DNA from: UBA7398 sp964597305
GTDB lineage: Bacteria > Actinomycetota > Actinomycetes > Nanopelagicales > Nanopelagicaceae
DNA length: 47,025 nt
Assembly: GCA_964597305.1 (NCBI GenBank)
Contig: CAZQWU010000005.1
Span: 1 to 47,025 of the forward strand
Reading direction: 5' to 3'
This document shows, one piece after another, positions 7,614-16,015 of this stretch. How positions within the stretch are numbered: position 1 is the stretch's first letter; each line of letters starts with the position of its first letter. The notes beneath the pieces are model-generated. The model saw only the letters and a list, made by a program, of their open reading frames with translations, was not told the origin of the DNA and did not search any database. The position numbers and the translations under genes were made by a program.

Positions 7614-8819
7614 ATGAGCGCACCTGCACCAACACGTCTCTCTGGGCTTTTGCTCTTTAGCGGTGACGATAAATCTGGCCAGTCGGATTCGATTTTCACC
7701 GCGCTCTCGTCATATGCCATCTCGATCGTAGATATAGAGCAGGTGGTTATCAAAGGCAGATTACTTCTGACTGTCCTCATCGAATCAGACCCCGCCCATA
7801 GCAAAGCGATAGAGCGGGAAATGAACGATGTTGCTCACCGCCTTGGGCTAGATTTTGCTGCTGAATTCACCGAGAGTGAAAAACAATCTCGATCATCTCG
7901 AAGTGAGTTGCATGTCGTTGTTCTTGGCTCACCACTGTTACCAGAAGCTATTGCGGCCGTCGCTCACGCCATCGCATCTCATTCTGGAAATATTCAACGC
8001 ATACATCGAACAGTTTCCTATCCGGTAACAGCCTTTGATCTTGAAATATCTGTCGATCCAGATTGTGTGTCGCAACTGAAGGGATCACTTGCCCGTGTAT
8101 CTCTCGAAAAAAGTTGTGACATTGCGATGGAAGCTTCATCAATTCGGCGTAGTAATAAAAGGCTAGTACTTCTCGACGTAGATTCCACGTTTATTCAACA
8201 AGAGGTCATTGATCTCCTAGCCCAGAAGGCAGGGCGATTTGATGAAGTGTCGAGCATTACAGATCAGGCGATGCGAGGAGAGATTGATTTTTCTGAATCT
8301 CTCGCAAAGCGGGTATCTCTCCTGAAAGATCTTCCAGAACACGTTATTGATGAGGTAAGGGAACTTATTACGCTTTCCCCCGGCGCTAAAACGCTCGTGC
8401 GTACGCTCCATCATCTCGGCCATAAAGTAGGAGTTGTTTCAGGAGGTTTCATACAAGTTATCCAGCCTCTTGCTGACACTCTCCAGCTCGATTTTGTCCG
8501 CGCCAATACACTGTCAATTCGAGATGGCGTTATTACTGGCGAACTTCACGGACCTATTATTGATCGTAGCGCTAAGGCGCAAGCCCTTCGTGATTTTGCA
8601 ACGCAAGAATCAATACCGCTTTCGCAAACTGTTGCAGTAGGTGACGGAGCAAATGATATTGACATGCTGACAATAGCTGGACTTGGCATCGCCTTTAATG
8701 GCAAACCATTAGTAAAAGAATCAGCAGATTCTTCAATTTCAAATCCTTATTTGGATAGCGTTATTTACTTGTTGGGAATTGATCGTGAAACGGTGCAACA
8801 AGCAGTCGCAAACTCTTAA
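7614..8819 (+). CDS. serB: Phosphoserine phosphatase with N-terminal ACT region
   Basis: Last step of serine synthesis: O-phosphoserine to serine. The 401-aa length and an N-terminal region of about 180 residues compatible with two ACT-type regulatory domains match actinobacterial SerB. The C-terminal HAD domain has the nucleophile motif DVDST (188-192), VSGGF in motif II and the GDGANDIDML motif with the Mg-binding aspartates. The ATG at 7614 appears leaderless (TAAAAT 6 bases upstream). Its stop codon overlaps that of convergent hisG by 4 bases, and no terminator is visible between them. Confidence 0.96.
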   Translation: MSAPAPTRLSGLLLFSGDDKSGQSDSIFTALSSYAISIVDIEQVVIKGRLLLTVLIESDPAHSKAIEREMNDVAHRLGLDFAAEFTESEKQSRSSRSELHVVVLGSPLLPEAIAAVAHAIASHSGNIQRIHRTVSYPVTAFDLEISVDPDCVSQLKGSLARVSLEKSCDIAMEASSIRRSNKRLVLLDVDSTFIQQEVIDLLAQKAGRFDEVSSITDQAMRGEIDFSESLAKRVSLLKDLPEHVIDEVRELITLSPGAKTLVRTLHHLGHKVGVVSGGFIQVIQPLADTLQLDFVRANTLSIRDGVITGELHGPIIDRSAKAQALRDFATQESIPLSQTVAVGDGANDIDMLTIAGLGIAFNGKPLVKESADSSISNPYLDSVIYLLGIDRETVQQAVANS

Positions 8820-9658
8820 AGGCGCGAGGCATGGATATCCGTAACCAAAATTCCACGCGCTCCACATGTATAGAGCTCATCCATTACTCGATGAACCTCT
8901 TTTTTTCGTACCATCGCACGAACAGCCACCCATCCAGCTTTTTGCAGTGGTGAGATTGTTGGGGATTCAAGACCAGGCGTTACCGCGCAAGCTTGCTCTA
9001 AATCCTTTTCAGCGACATCGTAATCAACTAAAACATACTGTCGTGCAATAACAACACCTTGCAAACGACGAATCAATGTTTCAAATTCGATCGAACGAGG
9101 TGCTCCTTGACGTTCAATGAGAATACCTTCACTTATCAAAAGTGGCTCGCCGAATGAAACGAGTCCAGCCTGGCGAAGCGTTCCCCCGGTAGACACAACA
9201 TCAGCAATAACATCAGCTACGCCTAATCTAATAGATCCTTCAACTGCACCATCAAGTTTGATTACCTGTGCATCCACCTTGTGCGAAGCAAGATAGGTTG
9301 ATACTAAACCTGGATACGCGGTTGCGATCCGTTTTTTTGATAAAGCTTCAACGGAGAGAGGTTCTCTTGCCGCGAATCTGAAAGTACTGTGTCCAAAATC
9401 AAGCGCCATTACCTCGCGAGCCTGCGAGCCAGAATCTATAAGGAGATCGCGACCGGTAATTCCTACCGCAAGCTCGCCTGTTCCAACATATACAGCGATA
9501 TCGCGCGGCCGAAGATAATAAAACTCCACGCCATTTTCGGGATCGAGTAAAACTAAATCTTTGGCATCACTACGTTGTCGATAGCCCGCCTCTCGAAGTA
9601 TTTGAGTCGCTGACTCAGAAAGGGAACCTTTGTTAGGCAACGCTATTTTCAGAGTCAT
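8816..9658 (-). CDS. hisG: ATP phosphoribosyltransferase (long form)
   Basis: Catalyses the first, feedback-controlled step of histidine synthesis, joining ATP and PRPP. The 280-aa length is the long HisG form carrying a C-terminal ACT-like regulatory domain, so no HisZ is needed. PNKGSLSE at the N terminus, GITGRDLL, and DVVSTGGTLRQAGL for PRPP binding are typical. I take ATG 9656-9658, which overlaps the hisE TGA by one base; a GTG one codon upstream is possible. It sits in an operon after hisE. Confidence 0.96.
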   Translation of the reverse strand: MTLKIALPNKGSLSESATQILREAGYRQRSDAKDLVLLDPENGVEFYYLRPRDIAVYVGTGELAVGITGRDLLIDSGSQAREVMALDFGHSTFRFAAREPLSVEALSKKRIATAYPGLVSTYLASHKVDAQVIKLDGAVEGSIRLGVADVIADVVSTGGTLRQAGLVSFGEPLLISEGILIERQGAPRSIEFETLIRRLQGVVIARQYVLVDYDVAEKDLEQACAVTPGLESPTISPLQKAGWVAVRAMVRKKEVHRVMDELYTCGARGILVTDIHASRL

Positions 9659-9921
9659 CACAATTCCTTGTAAACATCATCGAGTGAGATTCCGCGGGCG
9701 AGCATGATGATCTGTATGCGATAGAGCAATTGACTAATCTCTAGTGCAAGCTCTTCGTTTTTTTGGTATTCGGCTGCCAGCCATACTTCACCAGCTTCTT
9801 CGAGAATTTTCTTACCCATCTCATGAATTCCACTATCGAGAGCACTAACTGTCGCGGAATCTGCTGGGCGAGTTCGAGACTTTTCTTGCAGTTCAGCCCA
9901 CAACATGTCGAATGTTTTCAC
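9658..9921 (-). CDS. hisE: Phosphoribosyl-ATP pyrophosphatase
   Basis: Second step of histidine synthesis: hydrolyses phosphoribosyl-ATP to phosphoribosyl-AMP. The 87-aa all-alpha protein has the MazG-like metal motif KILEEAGEVWLAA and a second EISQLLYRIQ helix. The start is GTG 9921, with TAAAAT placed 6 bases upstream and no ribosome site, so leaderless translation is likely. It overlaps hisG by one base. HisE/hisG near rpe, away from the other his genes, is common in actinobacteria. Confidence 0.95.
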   Translation of the reverse strand: MKTFDMLWAELQEKSRTRPADSATVSALDSGIHEMGKKILEEAGEVWLAAEYQKNEELALEISQLLYRIQIIMLARGISLDDVYKEL

Positions 9922-9927
9922 TGTCAG

Positions 9928-9933
9928 ATTTTA
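9928..9933 (-). promoter_or_regulatory. Putative -10 box (TAAAAT) for leaderless hisE
   Basis: TAAAAT on the minus strand, then 6 bases (CTGACA), then GTG 9921. It lies in the 17-base gap after the PnuC-family gene, implying that hisEG has its own promoter. Confidence 0.5.
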
Positions 9934-9938
9934 GAGTA

Positions 9939-10634
9939 TTACGAGGGGTTGGCGTGTTTCATTTGTGAAACGCCAGTATTACGTGAAATCCGCAACCATG
10001 AGATGAAACCCCAAATAACGAACGGGAGGTAGATCGCATAAAGCGTGCCTGTGGGGTAATACCCATTTGAGAAGGCAAACGGAACACCAACAAGATCAAC
10101 AGCAACCCACACCAACCAAAATTCAACGTATCCCCTACTCATGCCATACGTGGCAAGTGCGGTTCCAGTAAAAATCCAGGTATCAACAAATAACCAAGTT
10201 CCGCTCTCGCCGAGAGCTTTGAAGATTTGTGAGGCAATAAGAAAGAACACGATAACGGCTGGAATGAGAATGAATTTTTCTCTCCTCGTTGTCCATCGCG
10301 GGACTATAGGTGGCTGATGTACACCACCTGAACGTTGATTGGAGCGCCACCGAATCCATCCATAGCAACTGACAACAATTAACAAAAGATTTCTACTCGC
10401 TTGTCCGTAGAAATTTGCATGCTGTGTGGAATCACCGTAGGAAAAAACTGCGCCGAGAAAAACAGTAAAGAGAAGGCCGTCACCGACAATTCCAATGGGC
10501 CAGGCGGCAACGATTCTACGCGCGCCTAAAATCGCACTGGCAAGTCCAAGACTTCCACCGATAACTTCTCGCCATGCAATGGATTTGCTCCCGAGAATGA
10601 TCTGGGCTTCAAAGAGCCAACGTAAGATATTCAT
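9939..10634 (-). CDS. PnuC-family vitamin transporter
   Basis: A 231-aa protein with about seven hydrophobic helices and the family's aromatic helix patterns (WPIGIVGDGLLF, YGQASRNLLLIVVSCYGW, LFVDTWIFTGTALATYGMSRGYVEFWLVW). PnuC proteins are facilitators for nicotinamide riboside; relatives carry thiamine (PnuT) or riboflavin (PnuX). No riboswitch or biosynthetic neighbour decides the substrate here. It follows rpe in the same direction with a 13-base gap. Start ATG 10634. Confidence 0.88.
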   Translation of the reverse strand: MNILRWLFEAQIILGSKSIAWREVIGGSLGLASAILGARRIVAAWPIGIVGDGLLFTVFLGAVFSYGDSTQHANFYGQASRNLLLIVVSCYGWIRWRSNQRSGGVHQPPIVPRWTTRREKFILIPAVIVFFLIASQIFKALGESGTWLFVDTWIFTGTALATYGMSRGYVEFWLVWVAVDLVGVPFAFSNGYYPTGTLYAIYLPFVIWGFISWLRISRNTGVSQMKHANPS

Positions 10635-10647
10635 AGTTGTGGCCCAC

Positions 10648-11325
10648 TCACTTTTGTTCCATGCACGTCAATGCGCGATGACGCAATTCTTCAACCATGA
10701 CAGCAGGATTTTCCGCTCGATACACCGCACTTCCCGCTACAAAAGTATCCGCTCCGGCAAGCGCACCAATTCCTATAGTTTCCAAAGAAATTCCACCATC
10801 GAGTTGTAACCACGTATCACGCAATCCCTCGCGATCTAACCACTCTCGAGCTTGCTTCACTTTGGGCATCATGTCGGACATAAATTTCTGTCCACCAAAT
10901 CCCGGTTCAACCGTCATCACTAAAATCATGTCAAGGCTACGAAGGAAAGGCTCTATAACGTCAATGGGTGTTTTGGGTTTGATTGCTAATCCCACTCGTT
11001 TGCCATGTTCTTTTACTTGCGAAATTGTGCTTGCCACATCACGCGTCGCTTCTATATGAAATGTAATACTTGCCGCATTGGTCTGCGCATATCGAGGTGC
11101 AATGATATCGGCGTGATCAACCATTAAATGGACATCTATCGGAAGAACGCTACTATCAATAATTGACGATGCTCGATCGAAATCAAAGGTGAAATTCGGG
11201 ACAAAAATATTATCCATAACGTCAAGATGGATATAGTCTGCTGTCTCTGCAACGCGCTTGATCTCGCCAGGCAAATTGTCGAAATTTGCATTTAAAATGC
11301 TGGGAAAAATACGAATAGCGTGCAT
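10648..11325 (-). CDS. rpe: Ribulose-phosphate 3-epimerase
   Basis: Interconverts ribulose-5-P and xylulose-5-P in the pentose phosphate pathway. The 225-aa TIM barrel has PSILNANF, the metal-binding HLDVMDN with the acid Asp, VHLMV, VEPGFGGQKF and LDGGI. All expected metal and acid-base residues are present. The ATG at 11325 is preceded by TACCAT at 6-base spacing and lacks a ribosome site, suggesting a leaderless transcript that starts within the gap after rsmB. The PnuC-family gene follows. Confidence 0.97.
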   Translation of the reverse strand: MHAIRIFPSILNANFDNLPGEIKRVAETADYIHLDVMDNIFVPNFTFDFDRASSIIDSSVLPIDVHLMVDHADIIAPRYAQTNAASITFHIEATRDVASTISQVKEHGKRVGLAIKPKTPIDVIEPFLRSLDMILVMTVEPGFGGQKFMSDMMPKVKQAREWLDREGLRDTWLQLDGGISLETIGIGALAGADTFVAGSAVYRAENPAVMVEELRHRALTCMEQK

Positions 11326-11331
11326 GAGCCT

Positions 11332-11337
11332 ATGGTA
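11332..11337 (-). promoter_or_regulatory. Putative -10 box (TACCAT) for leaderless rpe
   Basis: TACCAT on the minus strand, then AGGCTC (6 bases), then ATG 11325. Confidence 0.5.
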
Positions 11338-11374
11338 CTAATCATTCTCTTTTTTAAATGGTACTGGTGGTCGA

Positions 11375-12670
11375 TTAGCTCCGACGTTGAAACAACGCCA
11401 TAAACATAGAATCAGTCTCATGACGGTGTGTCCATAACTGCAAAGTTCCGTCTTCAAGGAGTGCATCGCGATAACGCTCGGGAACTTCAATGGCCGCCAT
11501 ATATGGCTCTAATGACATCAGTGAGATATCTGGATACGTTTTGAGGAAATGTCGTACTTGCTGACGAGTTTCATGAACATGAGGCGAGCACGTAACGTAA
11601 CCGATCAAACCTCCTGGTGCGATATTGCGGACAGCAGAGTCAAAAAGTTCGCGTTGTAATATCACAAGATTTTTAACATCCTGCAAGGAACGGCGCCAAC
11701 GCAATTCCGGCCTGCGCCGAAGCGCACCAATTCCCGAACACGGTGCATCCAATAAAATTCGATCATAAGTTTCACCCGACATCGAACGCGCATCGGCAGT
11801 GTTTACGATCCCATGATGAATGACGTGTCGTACAAGTTCTGCACGCGGCAGTGAGATCTCATTGGCGACAAAATCATTCGCATTTTTTGGGAGTAAAGCG
11901 CTCAGCAGCGCACTCTTTCCTCCTGGGCCAGCACACATATCCAACCATCGCAAATGGGAATTTTGGGTTGAAGCAAATAACTCTGTTACCAATTGTGAAC
12001 CGTAATCTTGAACTCCTGCTCGCCGCTCTTTGATAGCAGGCAGGGTTGCTGGATTGCCAGCGTACTGCGCCGCAAAGCGCGTTCCTGCAATATGTTGAGC
12101 GCCTGCATCAACTAATTCCTTGAGAGATGACTTACCGGGCCATGCTACAAGCGTTGGCGAAACTGGTGCATTGTTCGCTTCGAGGAGCGCTTGTGTCTGC
12201 TTTTCATCTCGTAGCGCATCTCGGTAGCTGGATACGATCCACTCTGGATGTGATGAATGCTCGTCGTTGGTTAATTGGATATCAGTATTTCTCACCAACT
12301 GCCTCAGAATTGCGTTGGTGAAAGCGCCACTTCCCTGACCACATATTTTTTTCGCAATATCAACTGTTTCAGTGACCGCAGCATGATCAGGTATACGCAT
12401 CTCATAAAGTTGATGAACTCCCATTTCGAGAATCACTAACAATTTACTGTCGATATCTGAAAGAGAACGTTCAGAAACGTGAGCAATACGTGCATCGTGA
12501 CGCTTTTTGAGACGAATAGTTCCGTATACCAGTTCGGTGGCGAGCGATCGATCACGATCTGATAAACCACTTTTTGCCAACGTTTTAGGTAAAATGAGAT
12601 TGCTGTACTTGTCACCAACCACAACATCAATCAAGACTTCCGCGGCAAGAAATCGAGCTGTTAAAGACAT
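11375..12670 (-). CDS. rsmB: 16S rRNA m5C967 methyltransferase
   Basis: Methylates C967 of 16S rRNA using SAM. The 431-aa protein has an N-terminal NusB-like domain (about 1-135) and a C-terminal RsmB/NOL1 methyltransferase domain with the SAM loop DMCAGPGGKS, the cysteine motif DAPCSG and the second, catalytic-type cysteine in VTCSPH. The longer open frame adds 11 residues, but ATG 12670 (MSLTARFLAAEVL) matches the family N terminus. It overlaps the fmt stop by 10 bases, as in many actinobacteria where rsmB follows fmt. Confidence 0.94.
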   Translation of the reverse strand: MSLTARFLAAEVLIDVVVGDKYSNLILPKTLAKSGLSDRDRSLATELVYGTIRLKKRHDARIAHVSERSLSDIDSKLLVILEMGVHQLYEMRIPDHAAVTETVDIAKKICGQGSGAFTNAILRQLVRNTDIQLTNDEHSSHPEWIVSSYRDALRDEKQTQALLEANNAPVSPTLVAWPGKSSLKELVDAGAQHIAGTRFAAQYAGNPATLPAIKERRAGVQDYGSQLVTELFASTQNSHLRWLDMCAGPGGKSALLSALLPKNANDFVANEISLPRAELVRHVIHHGIVNTADARSMSGETYDRILLDAPCSGIGALRRRPELRWRRSLQDVKNLVILQRELFDSAVRNIAPGGLIGYVTCSPHVHETRQQVRHFLKTYPDISLMSLEPYMAAIEVPERYRDALLEDGTLQLWTHRHETDSMFMALFQRRS

Positions 12671-13572
12671 CGTTGACCAGAGAGTCGAAATCCACGAACC
12701 CACTCCGAACCAGTCATCGTTCGCTTACCTTCCGGAGTAAGTACGTCAATGAGAATGGCATTATCGGACGTTCCAATGACGACCGAACCATCCTTGCTTG
12801 AAATCTCGCCAGGCTCTCCCATTTTTTCGCCAATGACATGCGCTTTTACGATAGTGAGTCGTCTTCCTTCAAGCATGGTCCAGGCAAGCGGATTGGGATT
12901 AAATGCGCGAATTAAATTAACTATCTCTGTTGAAGAGCGGTGCCAATTGATTCGACCCTCATTTTTCGTGATCTTAGGTGCCATGGAAATACCGCTATTC
13001 CCCTGTGGTTCTGGCGTTTGCCCTTGCGATATTTTTAATAAAGCCTCAGCAACAGAAGCTGCACCAATGTCTGATAGATCTGCAAGTACCTCACCCGATG
13101 TTGCTTGATGAGGGATTTCATATTCGCGATGAGCAAAGAGAGGACCGGTATCCATTCCTTCATCCAATTGAAAAACAGTCACTCCGGTTCTCGTTTGACC
13201 ATCCAATATCGCGCGCTGGACAGGCGCTGCACCACGATACTGAGGCAACAGTGAAAAATGGAGATTAATCCAGCCGTATCGAGGTTGTTTCAAAAGAGCT
13301 CGTGGAATCATTTTTCCGTAGGCAATGACGATAACAAGATCAATTGCGAGGCGGCCAATCAGATCGGATACTTCAGATAACGAATGAGGTTTATATAGTC
13401 GCGAATCACTCTGAAAAAATGAAGAAAAGTCATTGGGTTTCATAAGCTTCCCGCGACCAGACTGTGCGTCAGGCGTTGTTATCAATGCCTCGATCGAATA
13501 CTTATCAGATCCACTCAACAATGCATAGGTTGGTAGAGCTACCAATGAGGATGAGGCGATAGCTATCCGCAA
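12661..13572 (-). CDS. fmt: Methionyl-tRNA formyltransferase
   Basis: Formylates the initiator Met-tRNA. From the TTG at 13570-13572 the 303-aa protein begins LRIAIASSS, aligning with the usual MRIVFAGTP start, 5 bases after the def stop. The upstream open frame overlaps def and looks like shadow sequence. The catalytic region is intact: NLHFSLLPQYRGAAPVQRAI and GVTVFQLDEGMDTGP (catalytic Asn, His and Asp). The C-terminal OB-like domain is present. The normally strong FAGTPEF signature is replaced by ASSSLVA, an unusual divergence. It is operonic with def and rsmB. Confidence 0.9.
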   Translation of the reverse strand: MRIAIASSSLVALPTYALLSGSDKYSIEALITTPDAQSGRGKLMKPNDFSSFFQSDSRLYKPHSLSEVSDLIGRLAIDLVIVIAYGKMIPRALLKQPRYGWINLHFSLLPQYRGAAPVQRAILDGQTRTGVTVFQLDEGMDTGPLFAHREYEIPHQATSGEVLADLSDIGAASVAEALLKISQGQTPEPQGNSGISMAPKITKNEGRINWHRSSTEIVNLIRAFNPNPLAWTMLEGRRLTIVKAHVIGEKMGEPGEISSKDGSVVIGTSDNAILIDVLTPEGKRTMTGSEWVRGFRLSGQRCL

Positions 13573-13577
13573 TGCGA

Positions 13578-14138
13578 TTAAAGTCCTAAGCCTAGTGTTC
13601 GATGAGGTGAAACTTTGATAGTTGGCGCAATTCCGGAGGCTTGCGCTTGATTGAACCACTCTGAATCGCGAATCTCTTTCATCGCAGACTTGCGCAAAGA
13701 TTGAGAGAGGCGATCAATAAACAAAACTCCATCTAAATGATCGGTTTCATGTTGAATTGCGCGCGCAAGGAATTCAGTTCCTTCGATAGTTATCGGTTCA
13801 CCATGCATGTTCCAACCTTTTGCAACAACGCGCATTGCTCTGGGTGTTTCATAGCGAAGCTCCGGGAATGAAAGACATCCCTCGTCGCCATCTTGAAGCT
13901 CCTCACTTAAATCCAAGGATGGATTAACTAGGTGTCCCAATTCGTCATCAACATGCCAAACAAATACGCGCAATGGAACGCCTATTTGCGGAGCTGCTAA
14001 CCCAGCACCCGGTGCATCGATCATTGTGTCCGTAAGATCCCGAACCAAATTTCGTAACTCTTTATCAAAATCGATCACCGGTTGAGCCTTCTCACGTAAG
14101 ACTGGATCGCCAAAGAGTCGAATTGATTGAATCGCCAC
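13578..14138 (-). CDS. def: Peptide deformylase
   Basis: Removes the N-formyl group from new proteins, acting on the product of fmt. The 186-aa metalloenzyme has the three family motifs: GAGLAAPQIG (motif 1), EGCLSFP (metal Cys) and QHETDHLDG (two metal His and the catalytic Glu). The start is GTG 14138 (VAIQSIRLFGDPVL, read as Met). TAGACT lies 6 bases before it, so it probably starts a new leaderless transcript (def-fmt-rsmB) after priA. Confidence 0.97.
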   Translation of the reverse strand: MAIQSIRLFGDPVLREKAQPVIDFDKELRNLVRDLTDTMIDAPGAGLAAPQIGVPLRVFVWHVDDELGHLVNPSLDLSEELQDGDEGCLSFPELRYETPRAMRVVAKGWNMHGEPITIEGTEFLARAIQHETDHLDGVLFIDRLSQSLRKSAMKEIRDSEWFNQAQASGIAPTIKVSPHRTLGLGL

Positions 14139-14144
14139 GGGAGT

Positions 14145-14150
14145 AGTCTA
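14145..14150 (-). promoter_or_regulatory. Putative -10 box (TAGACT) for leaderless def
   Basis: TAGACT on the minus strand, then ACTCCC (6 bases), then GTG 14138. Confidence 0.5.
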
Positions 14151-14164
14151 TCGAATACTGAATA

Positions 14165-16006
14165 TTAGAGATCTATCGGATTACGAATAACAGTTAAAGG
14201 ACTTTGTTTTCGAGCGCTACGCAGACGCTGCACATCTGCAAGCGCACCAATAACCGCGGACATCACATCGCGCTTGGCTCGAATAATAAGTCGATATTCC
14301 CCAATACGTTCATCGTGATTAATGGAGATGGAATCTCCGAACTCATCCTTAAGCCCTCTTCCTATTTGAGAAATACTGCGGGTTGCACTCGTAACAATTG
14401 TCATTTCTCGATGTGGCGGAAGGGATAATTTCGCGCGTTCGTCTAACTCGCGATCGATCGCAACAAAACCGTCGCGACGGATGATTGATTGAACTTCTCG
14501 ATGGTTATTGGGCAGAGAGAAATACACTTCCCCACCCTCGCGAATATTGGAGAGCGCAGTACGCCAATGAAGTCGAGCAAATTCCTCGCTTCGTAATAAC
14601 GGGCGATTAAGGATCATTTCGCAATCGAGAAAGACGATTGCACTGTAACCAGATTGAGCTTGCGGTGACATTCCTAATGTTGCGATGACAATACAATTTT
14701 CATTAATAATGTCTATTGGTACATCACGTGTAGAAATCTTCAGTGCAGCGTGAGGGAACGCCTTACCGATCTCCATCGCGATCCGTTCGCTTCCCTTTCG
14801 ATACGAGAGATATTTTTCGCCGCGACACCATTGACAGCGAAACGTCGATTGGCTCATACCGCAGAGCGAACAGCGGAACTCTCTCGTTGAGCTGAGTGTT
14901 AACCTGCCACCACAACGACACGTAGGGTGATTTCGACACTGCGAACAAATGACGCTGTTGTAATAGCCCTTCTCGCCAACCACGATAAGGACAGGACCTT
15001 GTGAAATTCCTCTACGAATTACTGCAAGATGCGATTCGCTTTCTGTAGATACTCTAAATTTTTTGGATGCTCCATTTGCCAGCGAAACTTTGCGCTCTTT
15101 CACCAGCAATGACAGCTCCAATGATGGTGCTACTGATATAAAATGAAGCGAGGTGTTAAACACGGCTGCTCGTAAGAGCGCAATATCGCGACAATGAAAA
15201 AATGGGCTATGGCGTTCTGTATACGAGGCGTCTAATTCGTTGATTATGATCACTGTGGCTACGACTGGTAACCAGATAGCGCTTCGTGTTCCTAAATATA
15301 TTCCAGGCGTCTGTAAAAGTGCCTTGTGATAACTAGAAAACAGCTCGGATTTAGACATCGTTGATGTGTACGGATGGAAATCAATGTGGCGAGAAGTAAA
15401 CATCTCTCTCATCCGATCGAAATCTCGCTGATCTGGCACGATTAAAATCACCGGTCCGGAACGCGCAAGATTTCGTGATTGCTCCAAAGCACGTTCATAA
15501 TAATTTTCGCCAATACCAGCATAATAAAAATACGTCGTGTTCACCTTCGTTTTTTGTTGCCGAGAGTGATTTTCTGTTCTTGCTGAATGTTGTGTTTCAA
15601 CTTCATTCATCGTGTGACGCTTTTTCACGGGCGAGGCAAAGGCAAAATTCATCGCGTGTGCCCGAGAAATTCCATAAAACAAGGCAACTTTCTCAATTAA
15701 TTGCCACTGAAGCGCAGTAATAAGTGGCAGTTCGTGAAGTAATGATGAGATGGGAATAAGTGATCGTTCGCGCGAGGTTTTCTGGCGAACATTAACAACG
15801 ATGCCACGATGTGGTTTACCATTGAATAGACAAGCAACATAACTTCCACGACTAATTGCGGACATGCCACGCGGTAGTGCGTAAGTAAATGGTTGATCGA
15901 GATGGCGAACCGATGAATCAAGAATTACGTCAACAACCTCGTCGCCGATCTCAATCTGTTCTGGAACTTTCTGGCGTTTTAATCGAAGTGGCTTTGTCGA
16001 TGCCAC
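14165..16006 (-). CDS. priA: PriA-like primosomal protein N' with degenerate helicase motifs
   Basis: PriA restarts stalled replication forks. The 613-aa protein keeps the N-terminal DNA-binding region (DVILDSSVRHLDQPFTY at 26-42) and eight zinc-site cysteines (354, 357, 363, 365, 379, 382, 391, 394). The Walker A site is gone: residues 161-170 read YYAGIGENYY where GxTGSGKT is expected, and the DEAH box is INELDA (255-260). It therefore should not hydrolyse ATP, as I recall for actinobacterial PriA in general. Start GTG 16006, 9 bases after metK. Its role is probably structural loading of the primosome. Confidence 0.88.
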   Translation of the reverse strand: MASTKPLRLKRQKVPEQIEIGDEVVDVILDSSVRHLDQPFTYALPRGMSAISRGSYVACLFNGKPHRGIVVNVRQKTSRERSLIPISSLLHELPLITALQWQLIEKVALFYGISRAHAMNFAFASPVKKRHTMNEVETQHSARTENHSRQQKTKVNTTYFYYAGIGENYYERALEQSRNLARSGPVILIVPDQRDFDRMREMFTSRHIDFHPYTSTMSKSELFSSYHKALLQTPGIYLGTRSAIWLPVVATVIIINELDASYTERHSPFFHCRDIALLRAAVFNTSLHFISVAPSLELSLLVKERKVSLANGASKKFRVSTESESHLAVIRRGISQGPVLIVVGEKGYYNSVICSQCRNHPTCRCGGRLTLSSTREFRCSLCGMSQSTFRCQWCRGEKYLSYRKGSERIAMEIGKAFPHAALKISTRDVPIDIINENCIVIATLGMSPQAQSGYSAIVFLDCEMILNRPLLRSEEFARLHWRTALSNIREGGEVYFSLPNNHREVQSIIRRDGFVAIDRELDERAKLSLPPHREMTIVTSATRSISQIGRGLKDEFGDSISINHDERIGEYRLIIRAKRDVMSAVIGALADVQRLRSARKQSPLTVIRNPIDL

Positions 16007-16015
16007 GGAAATCGT

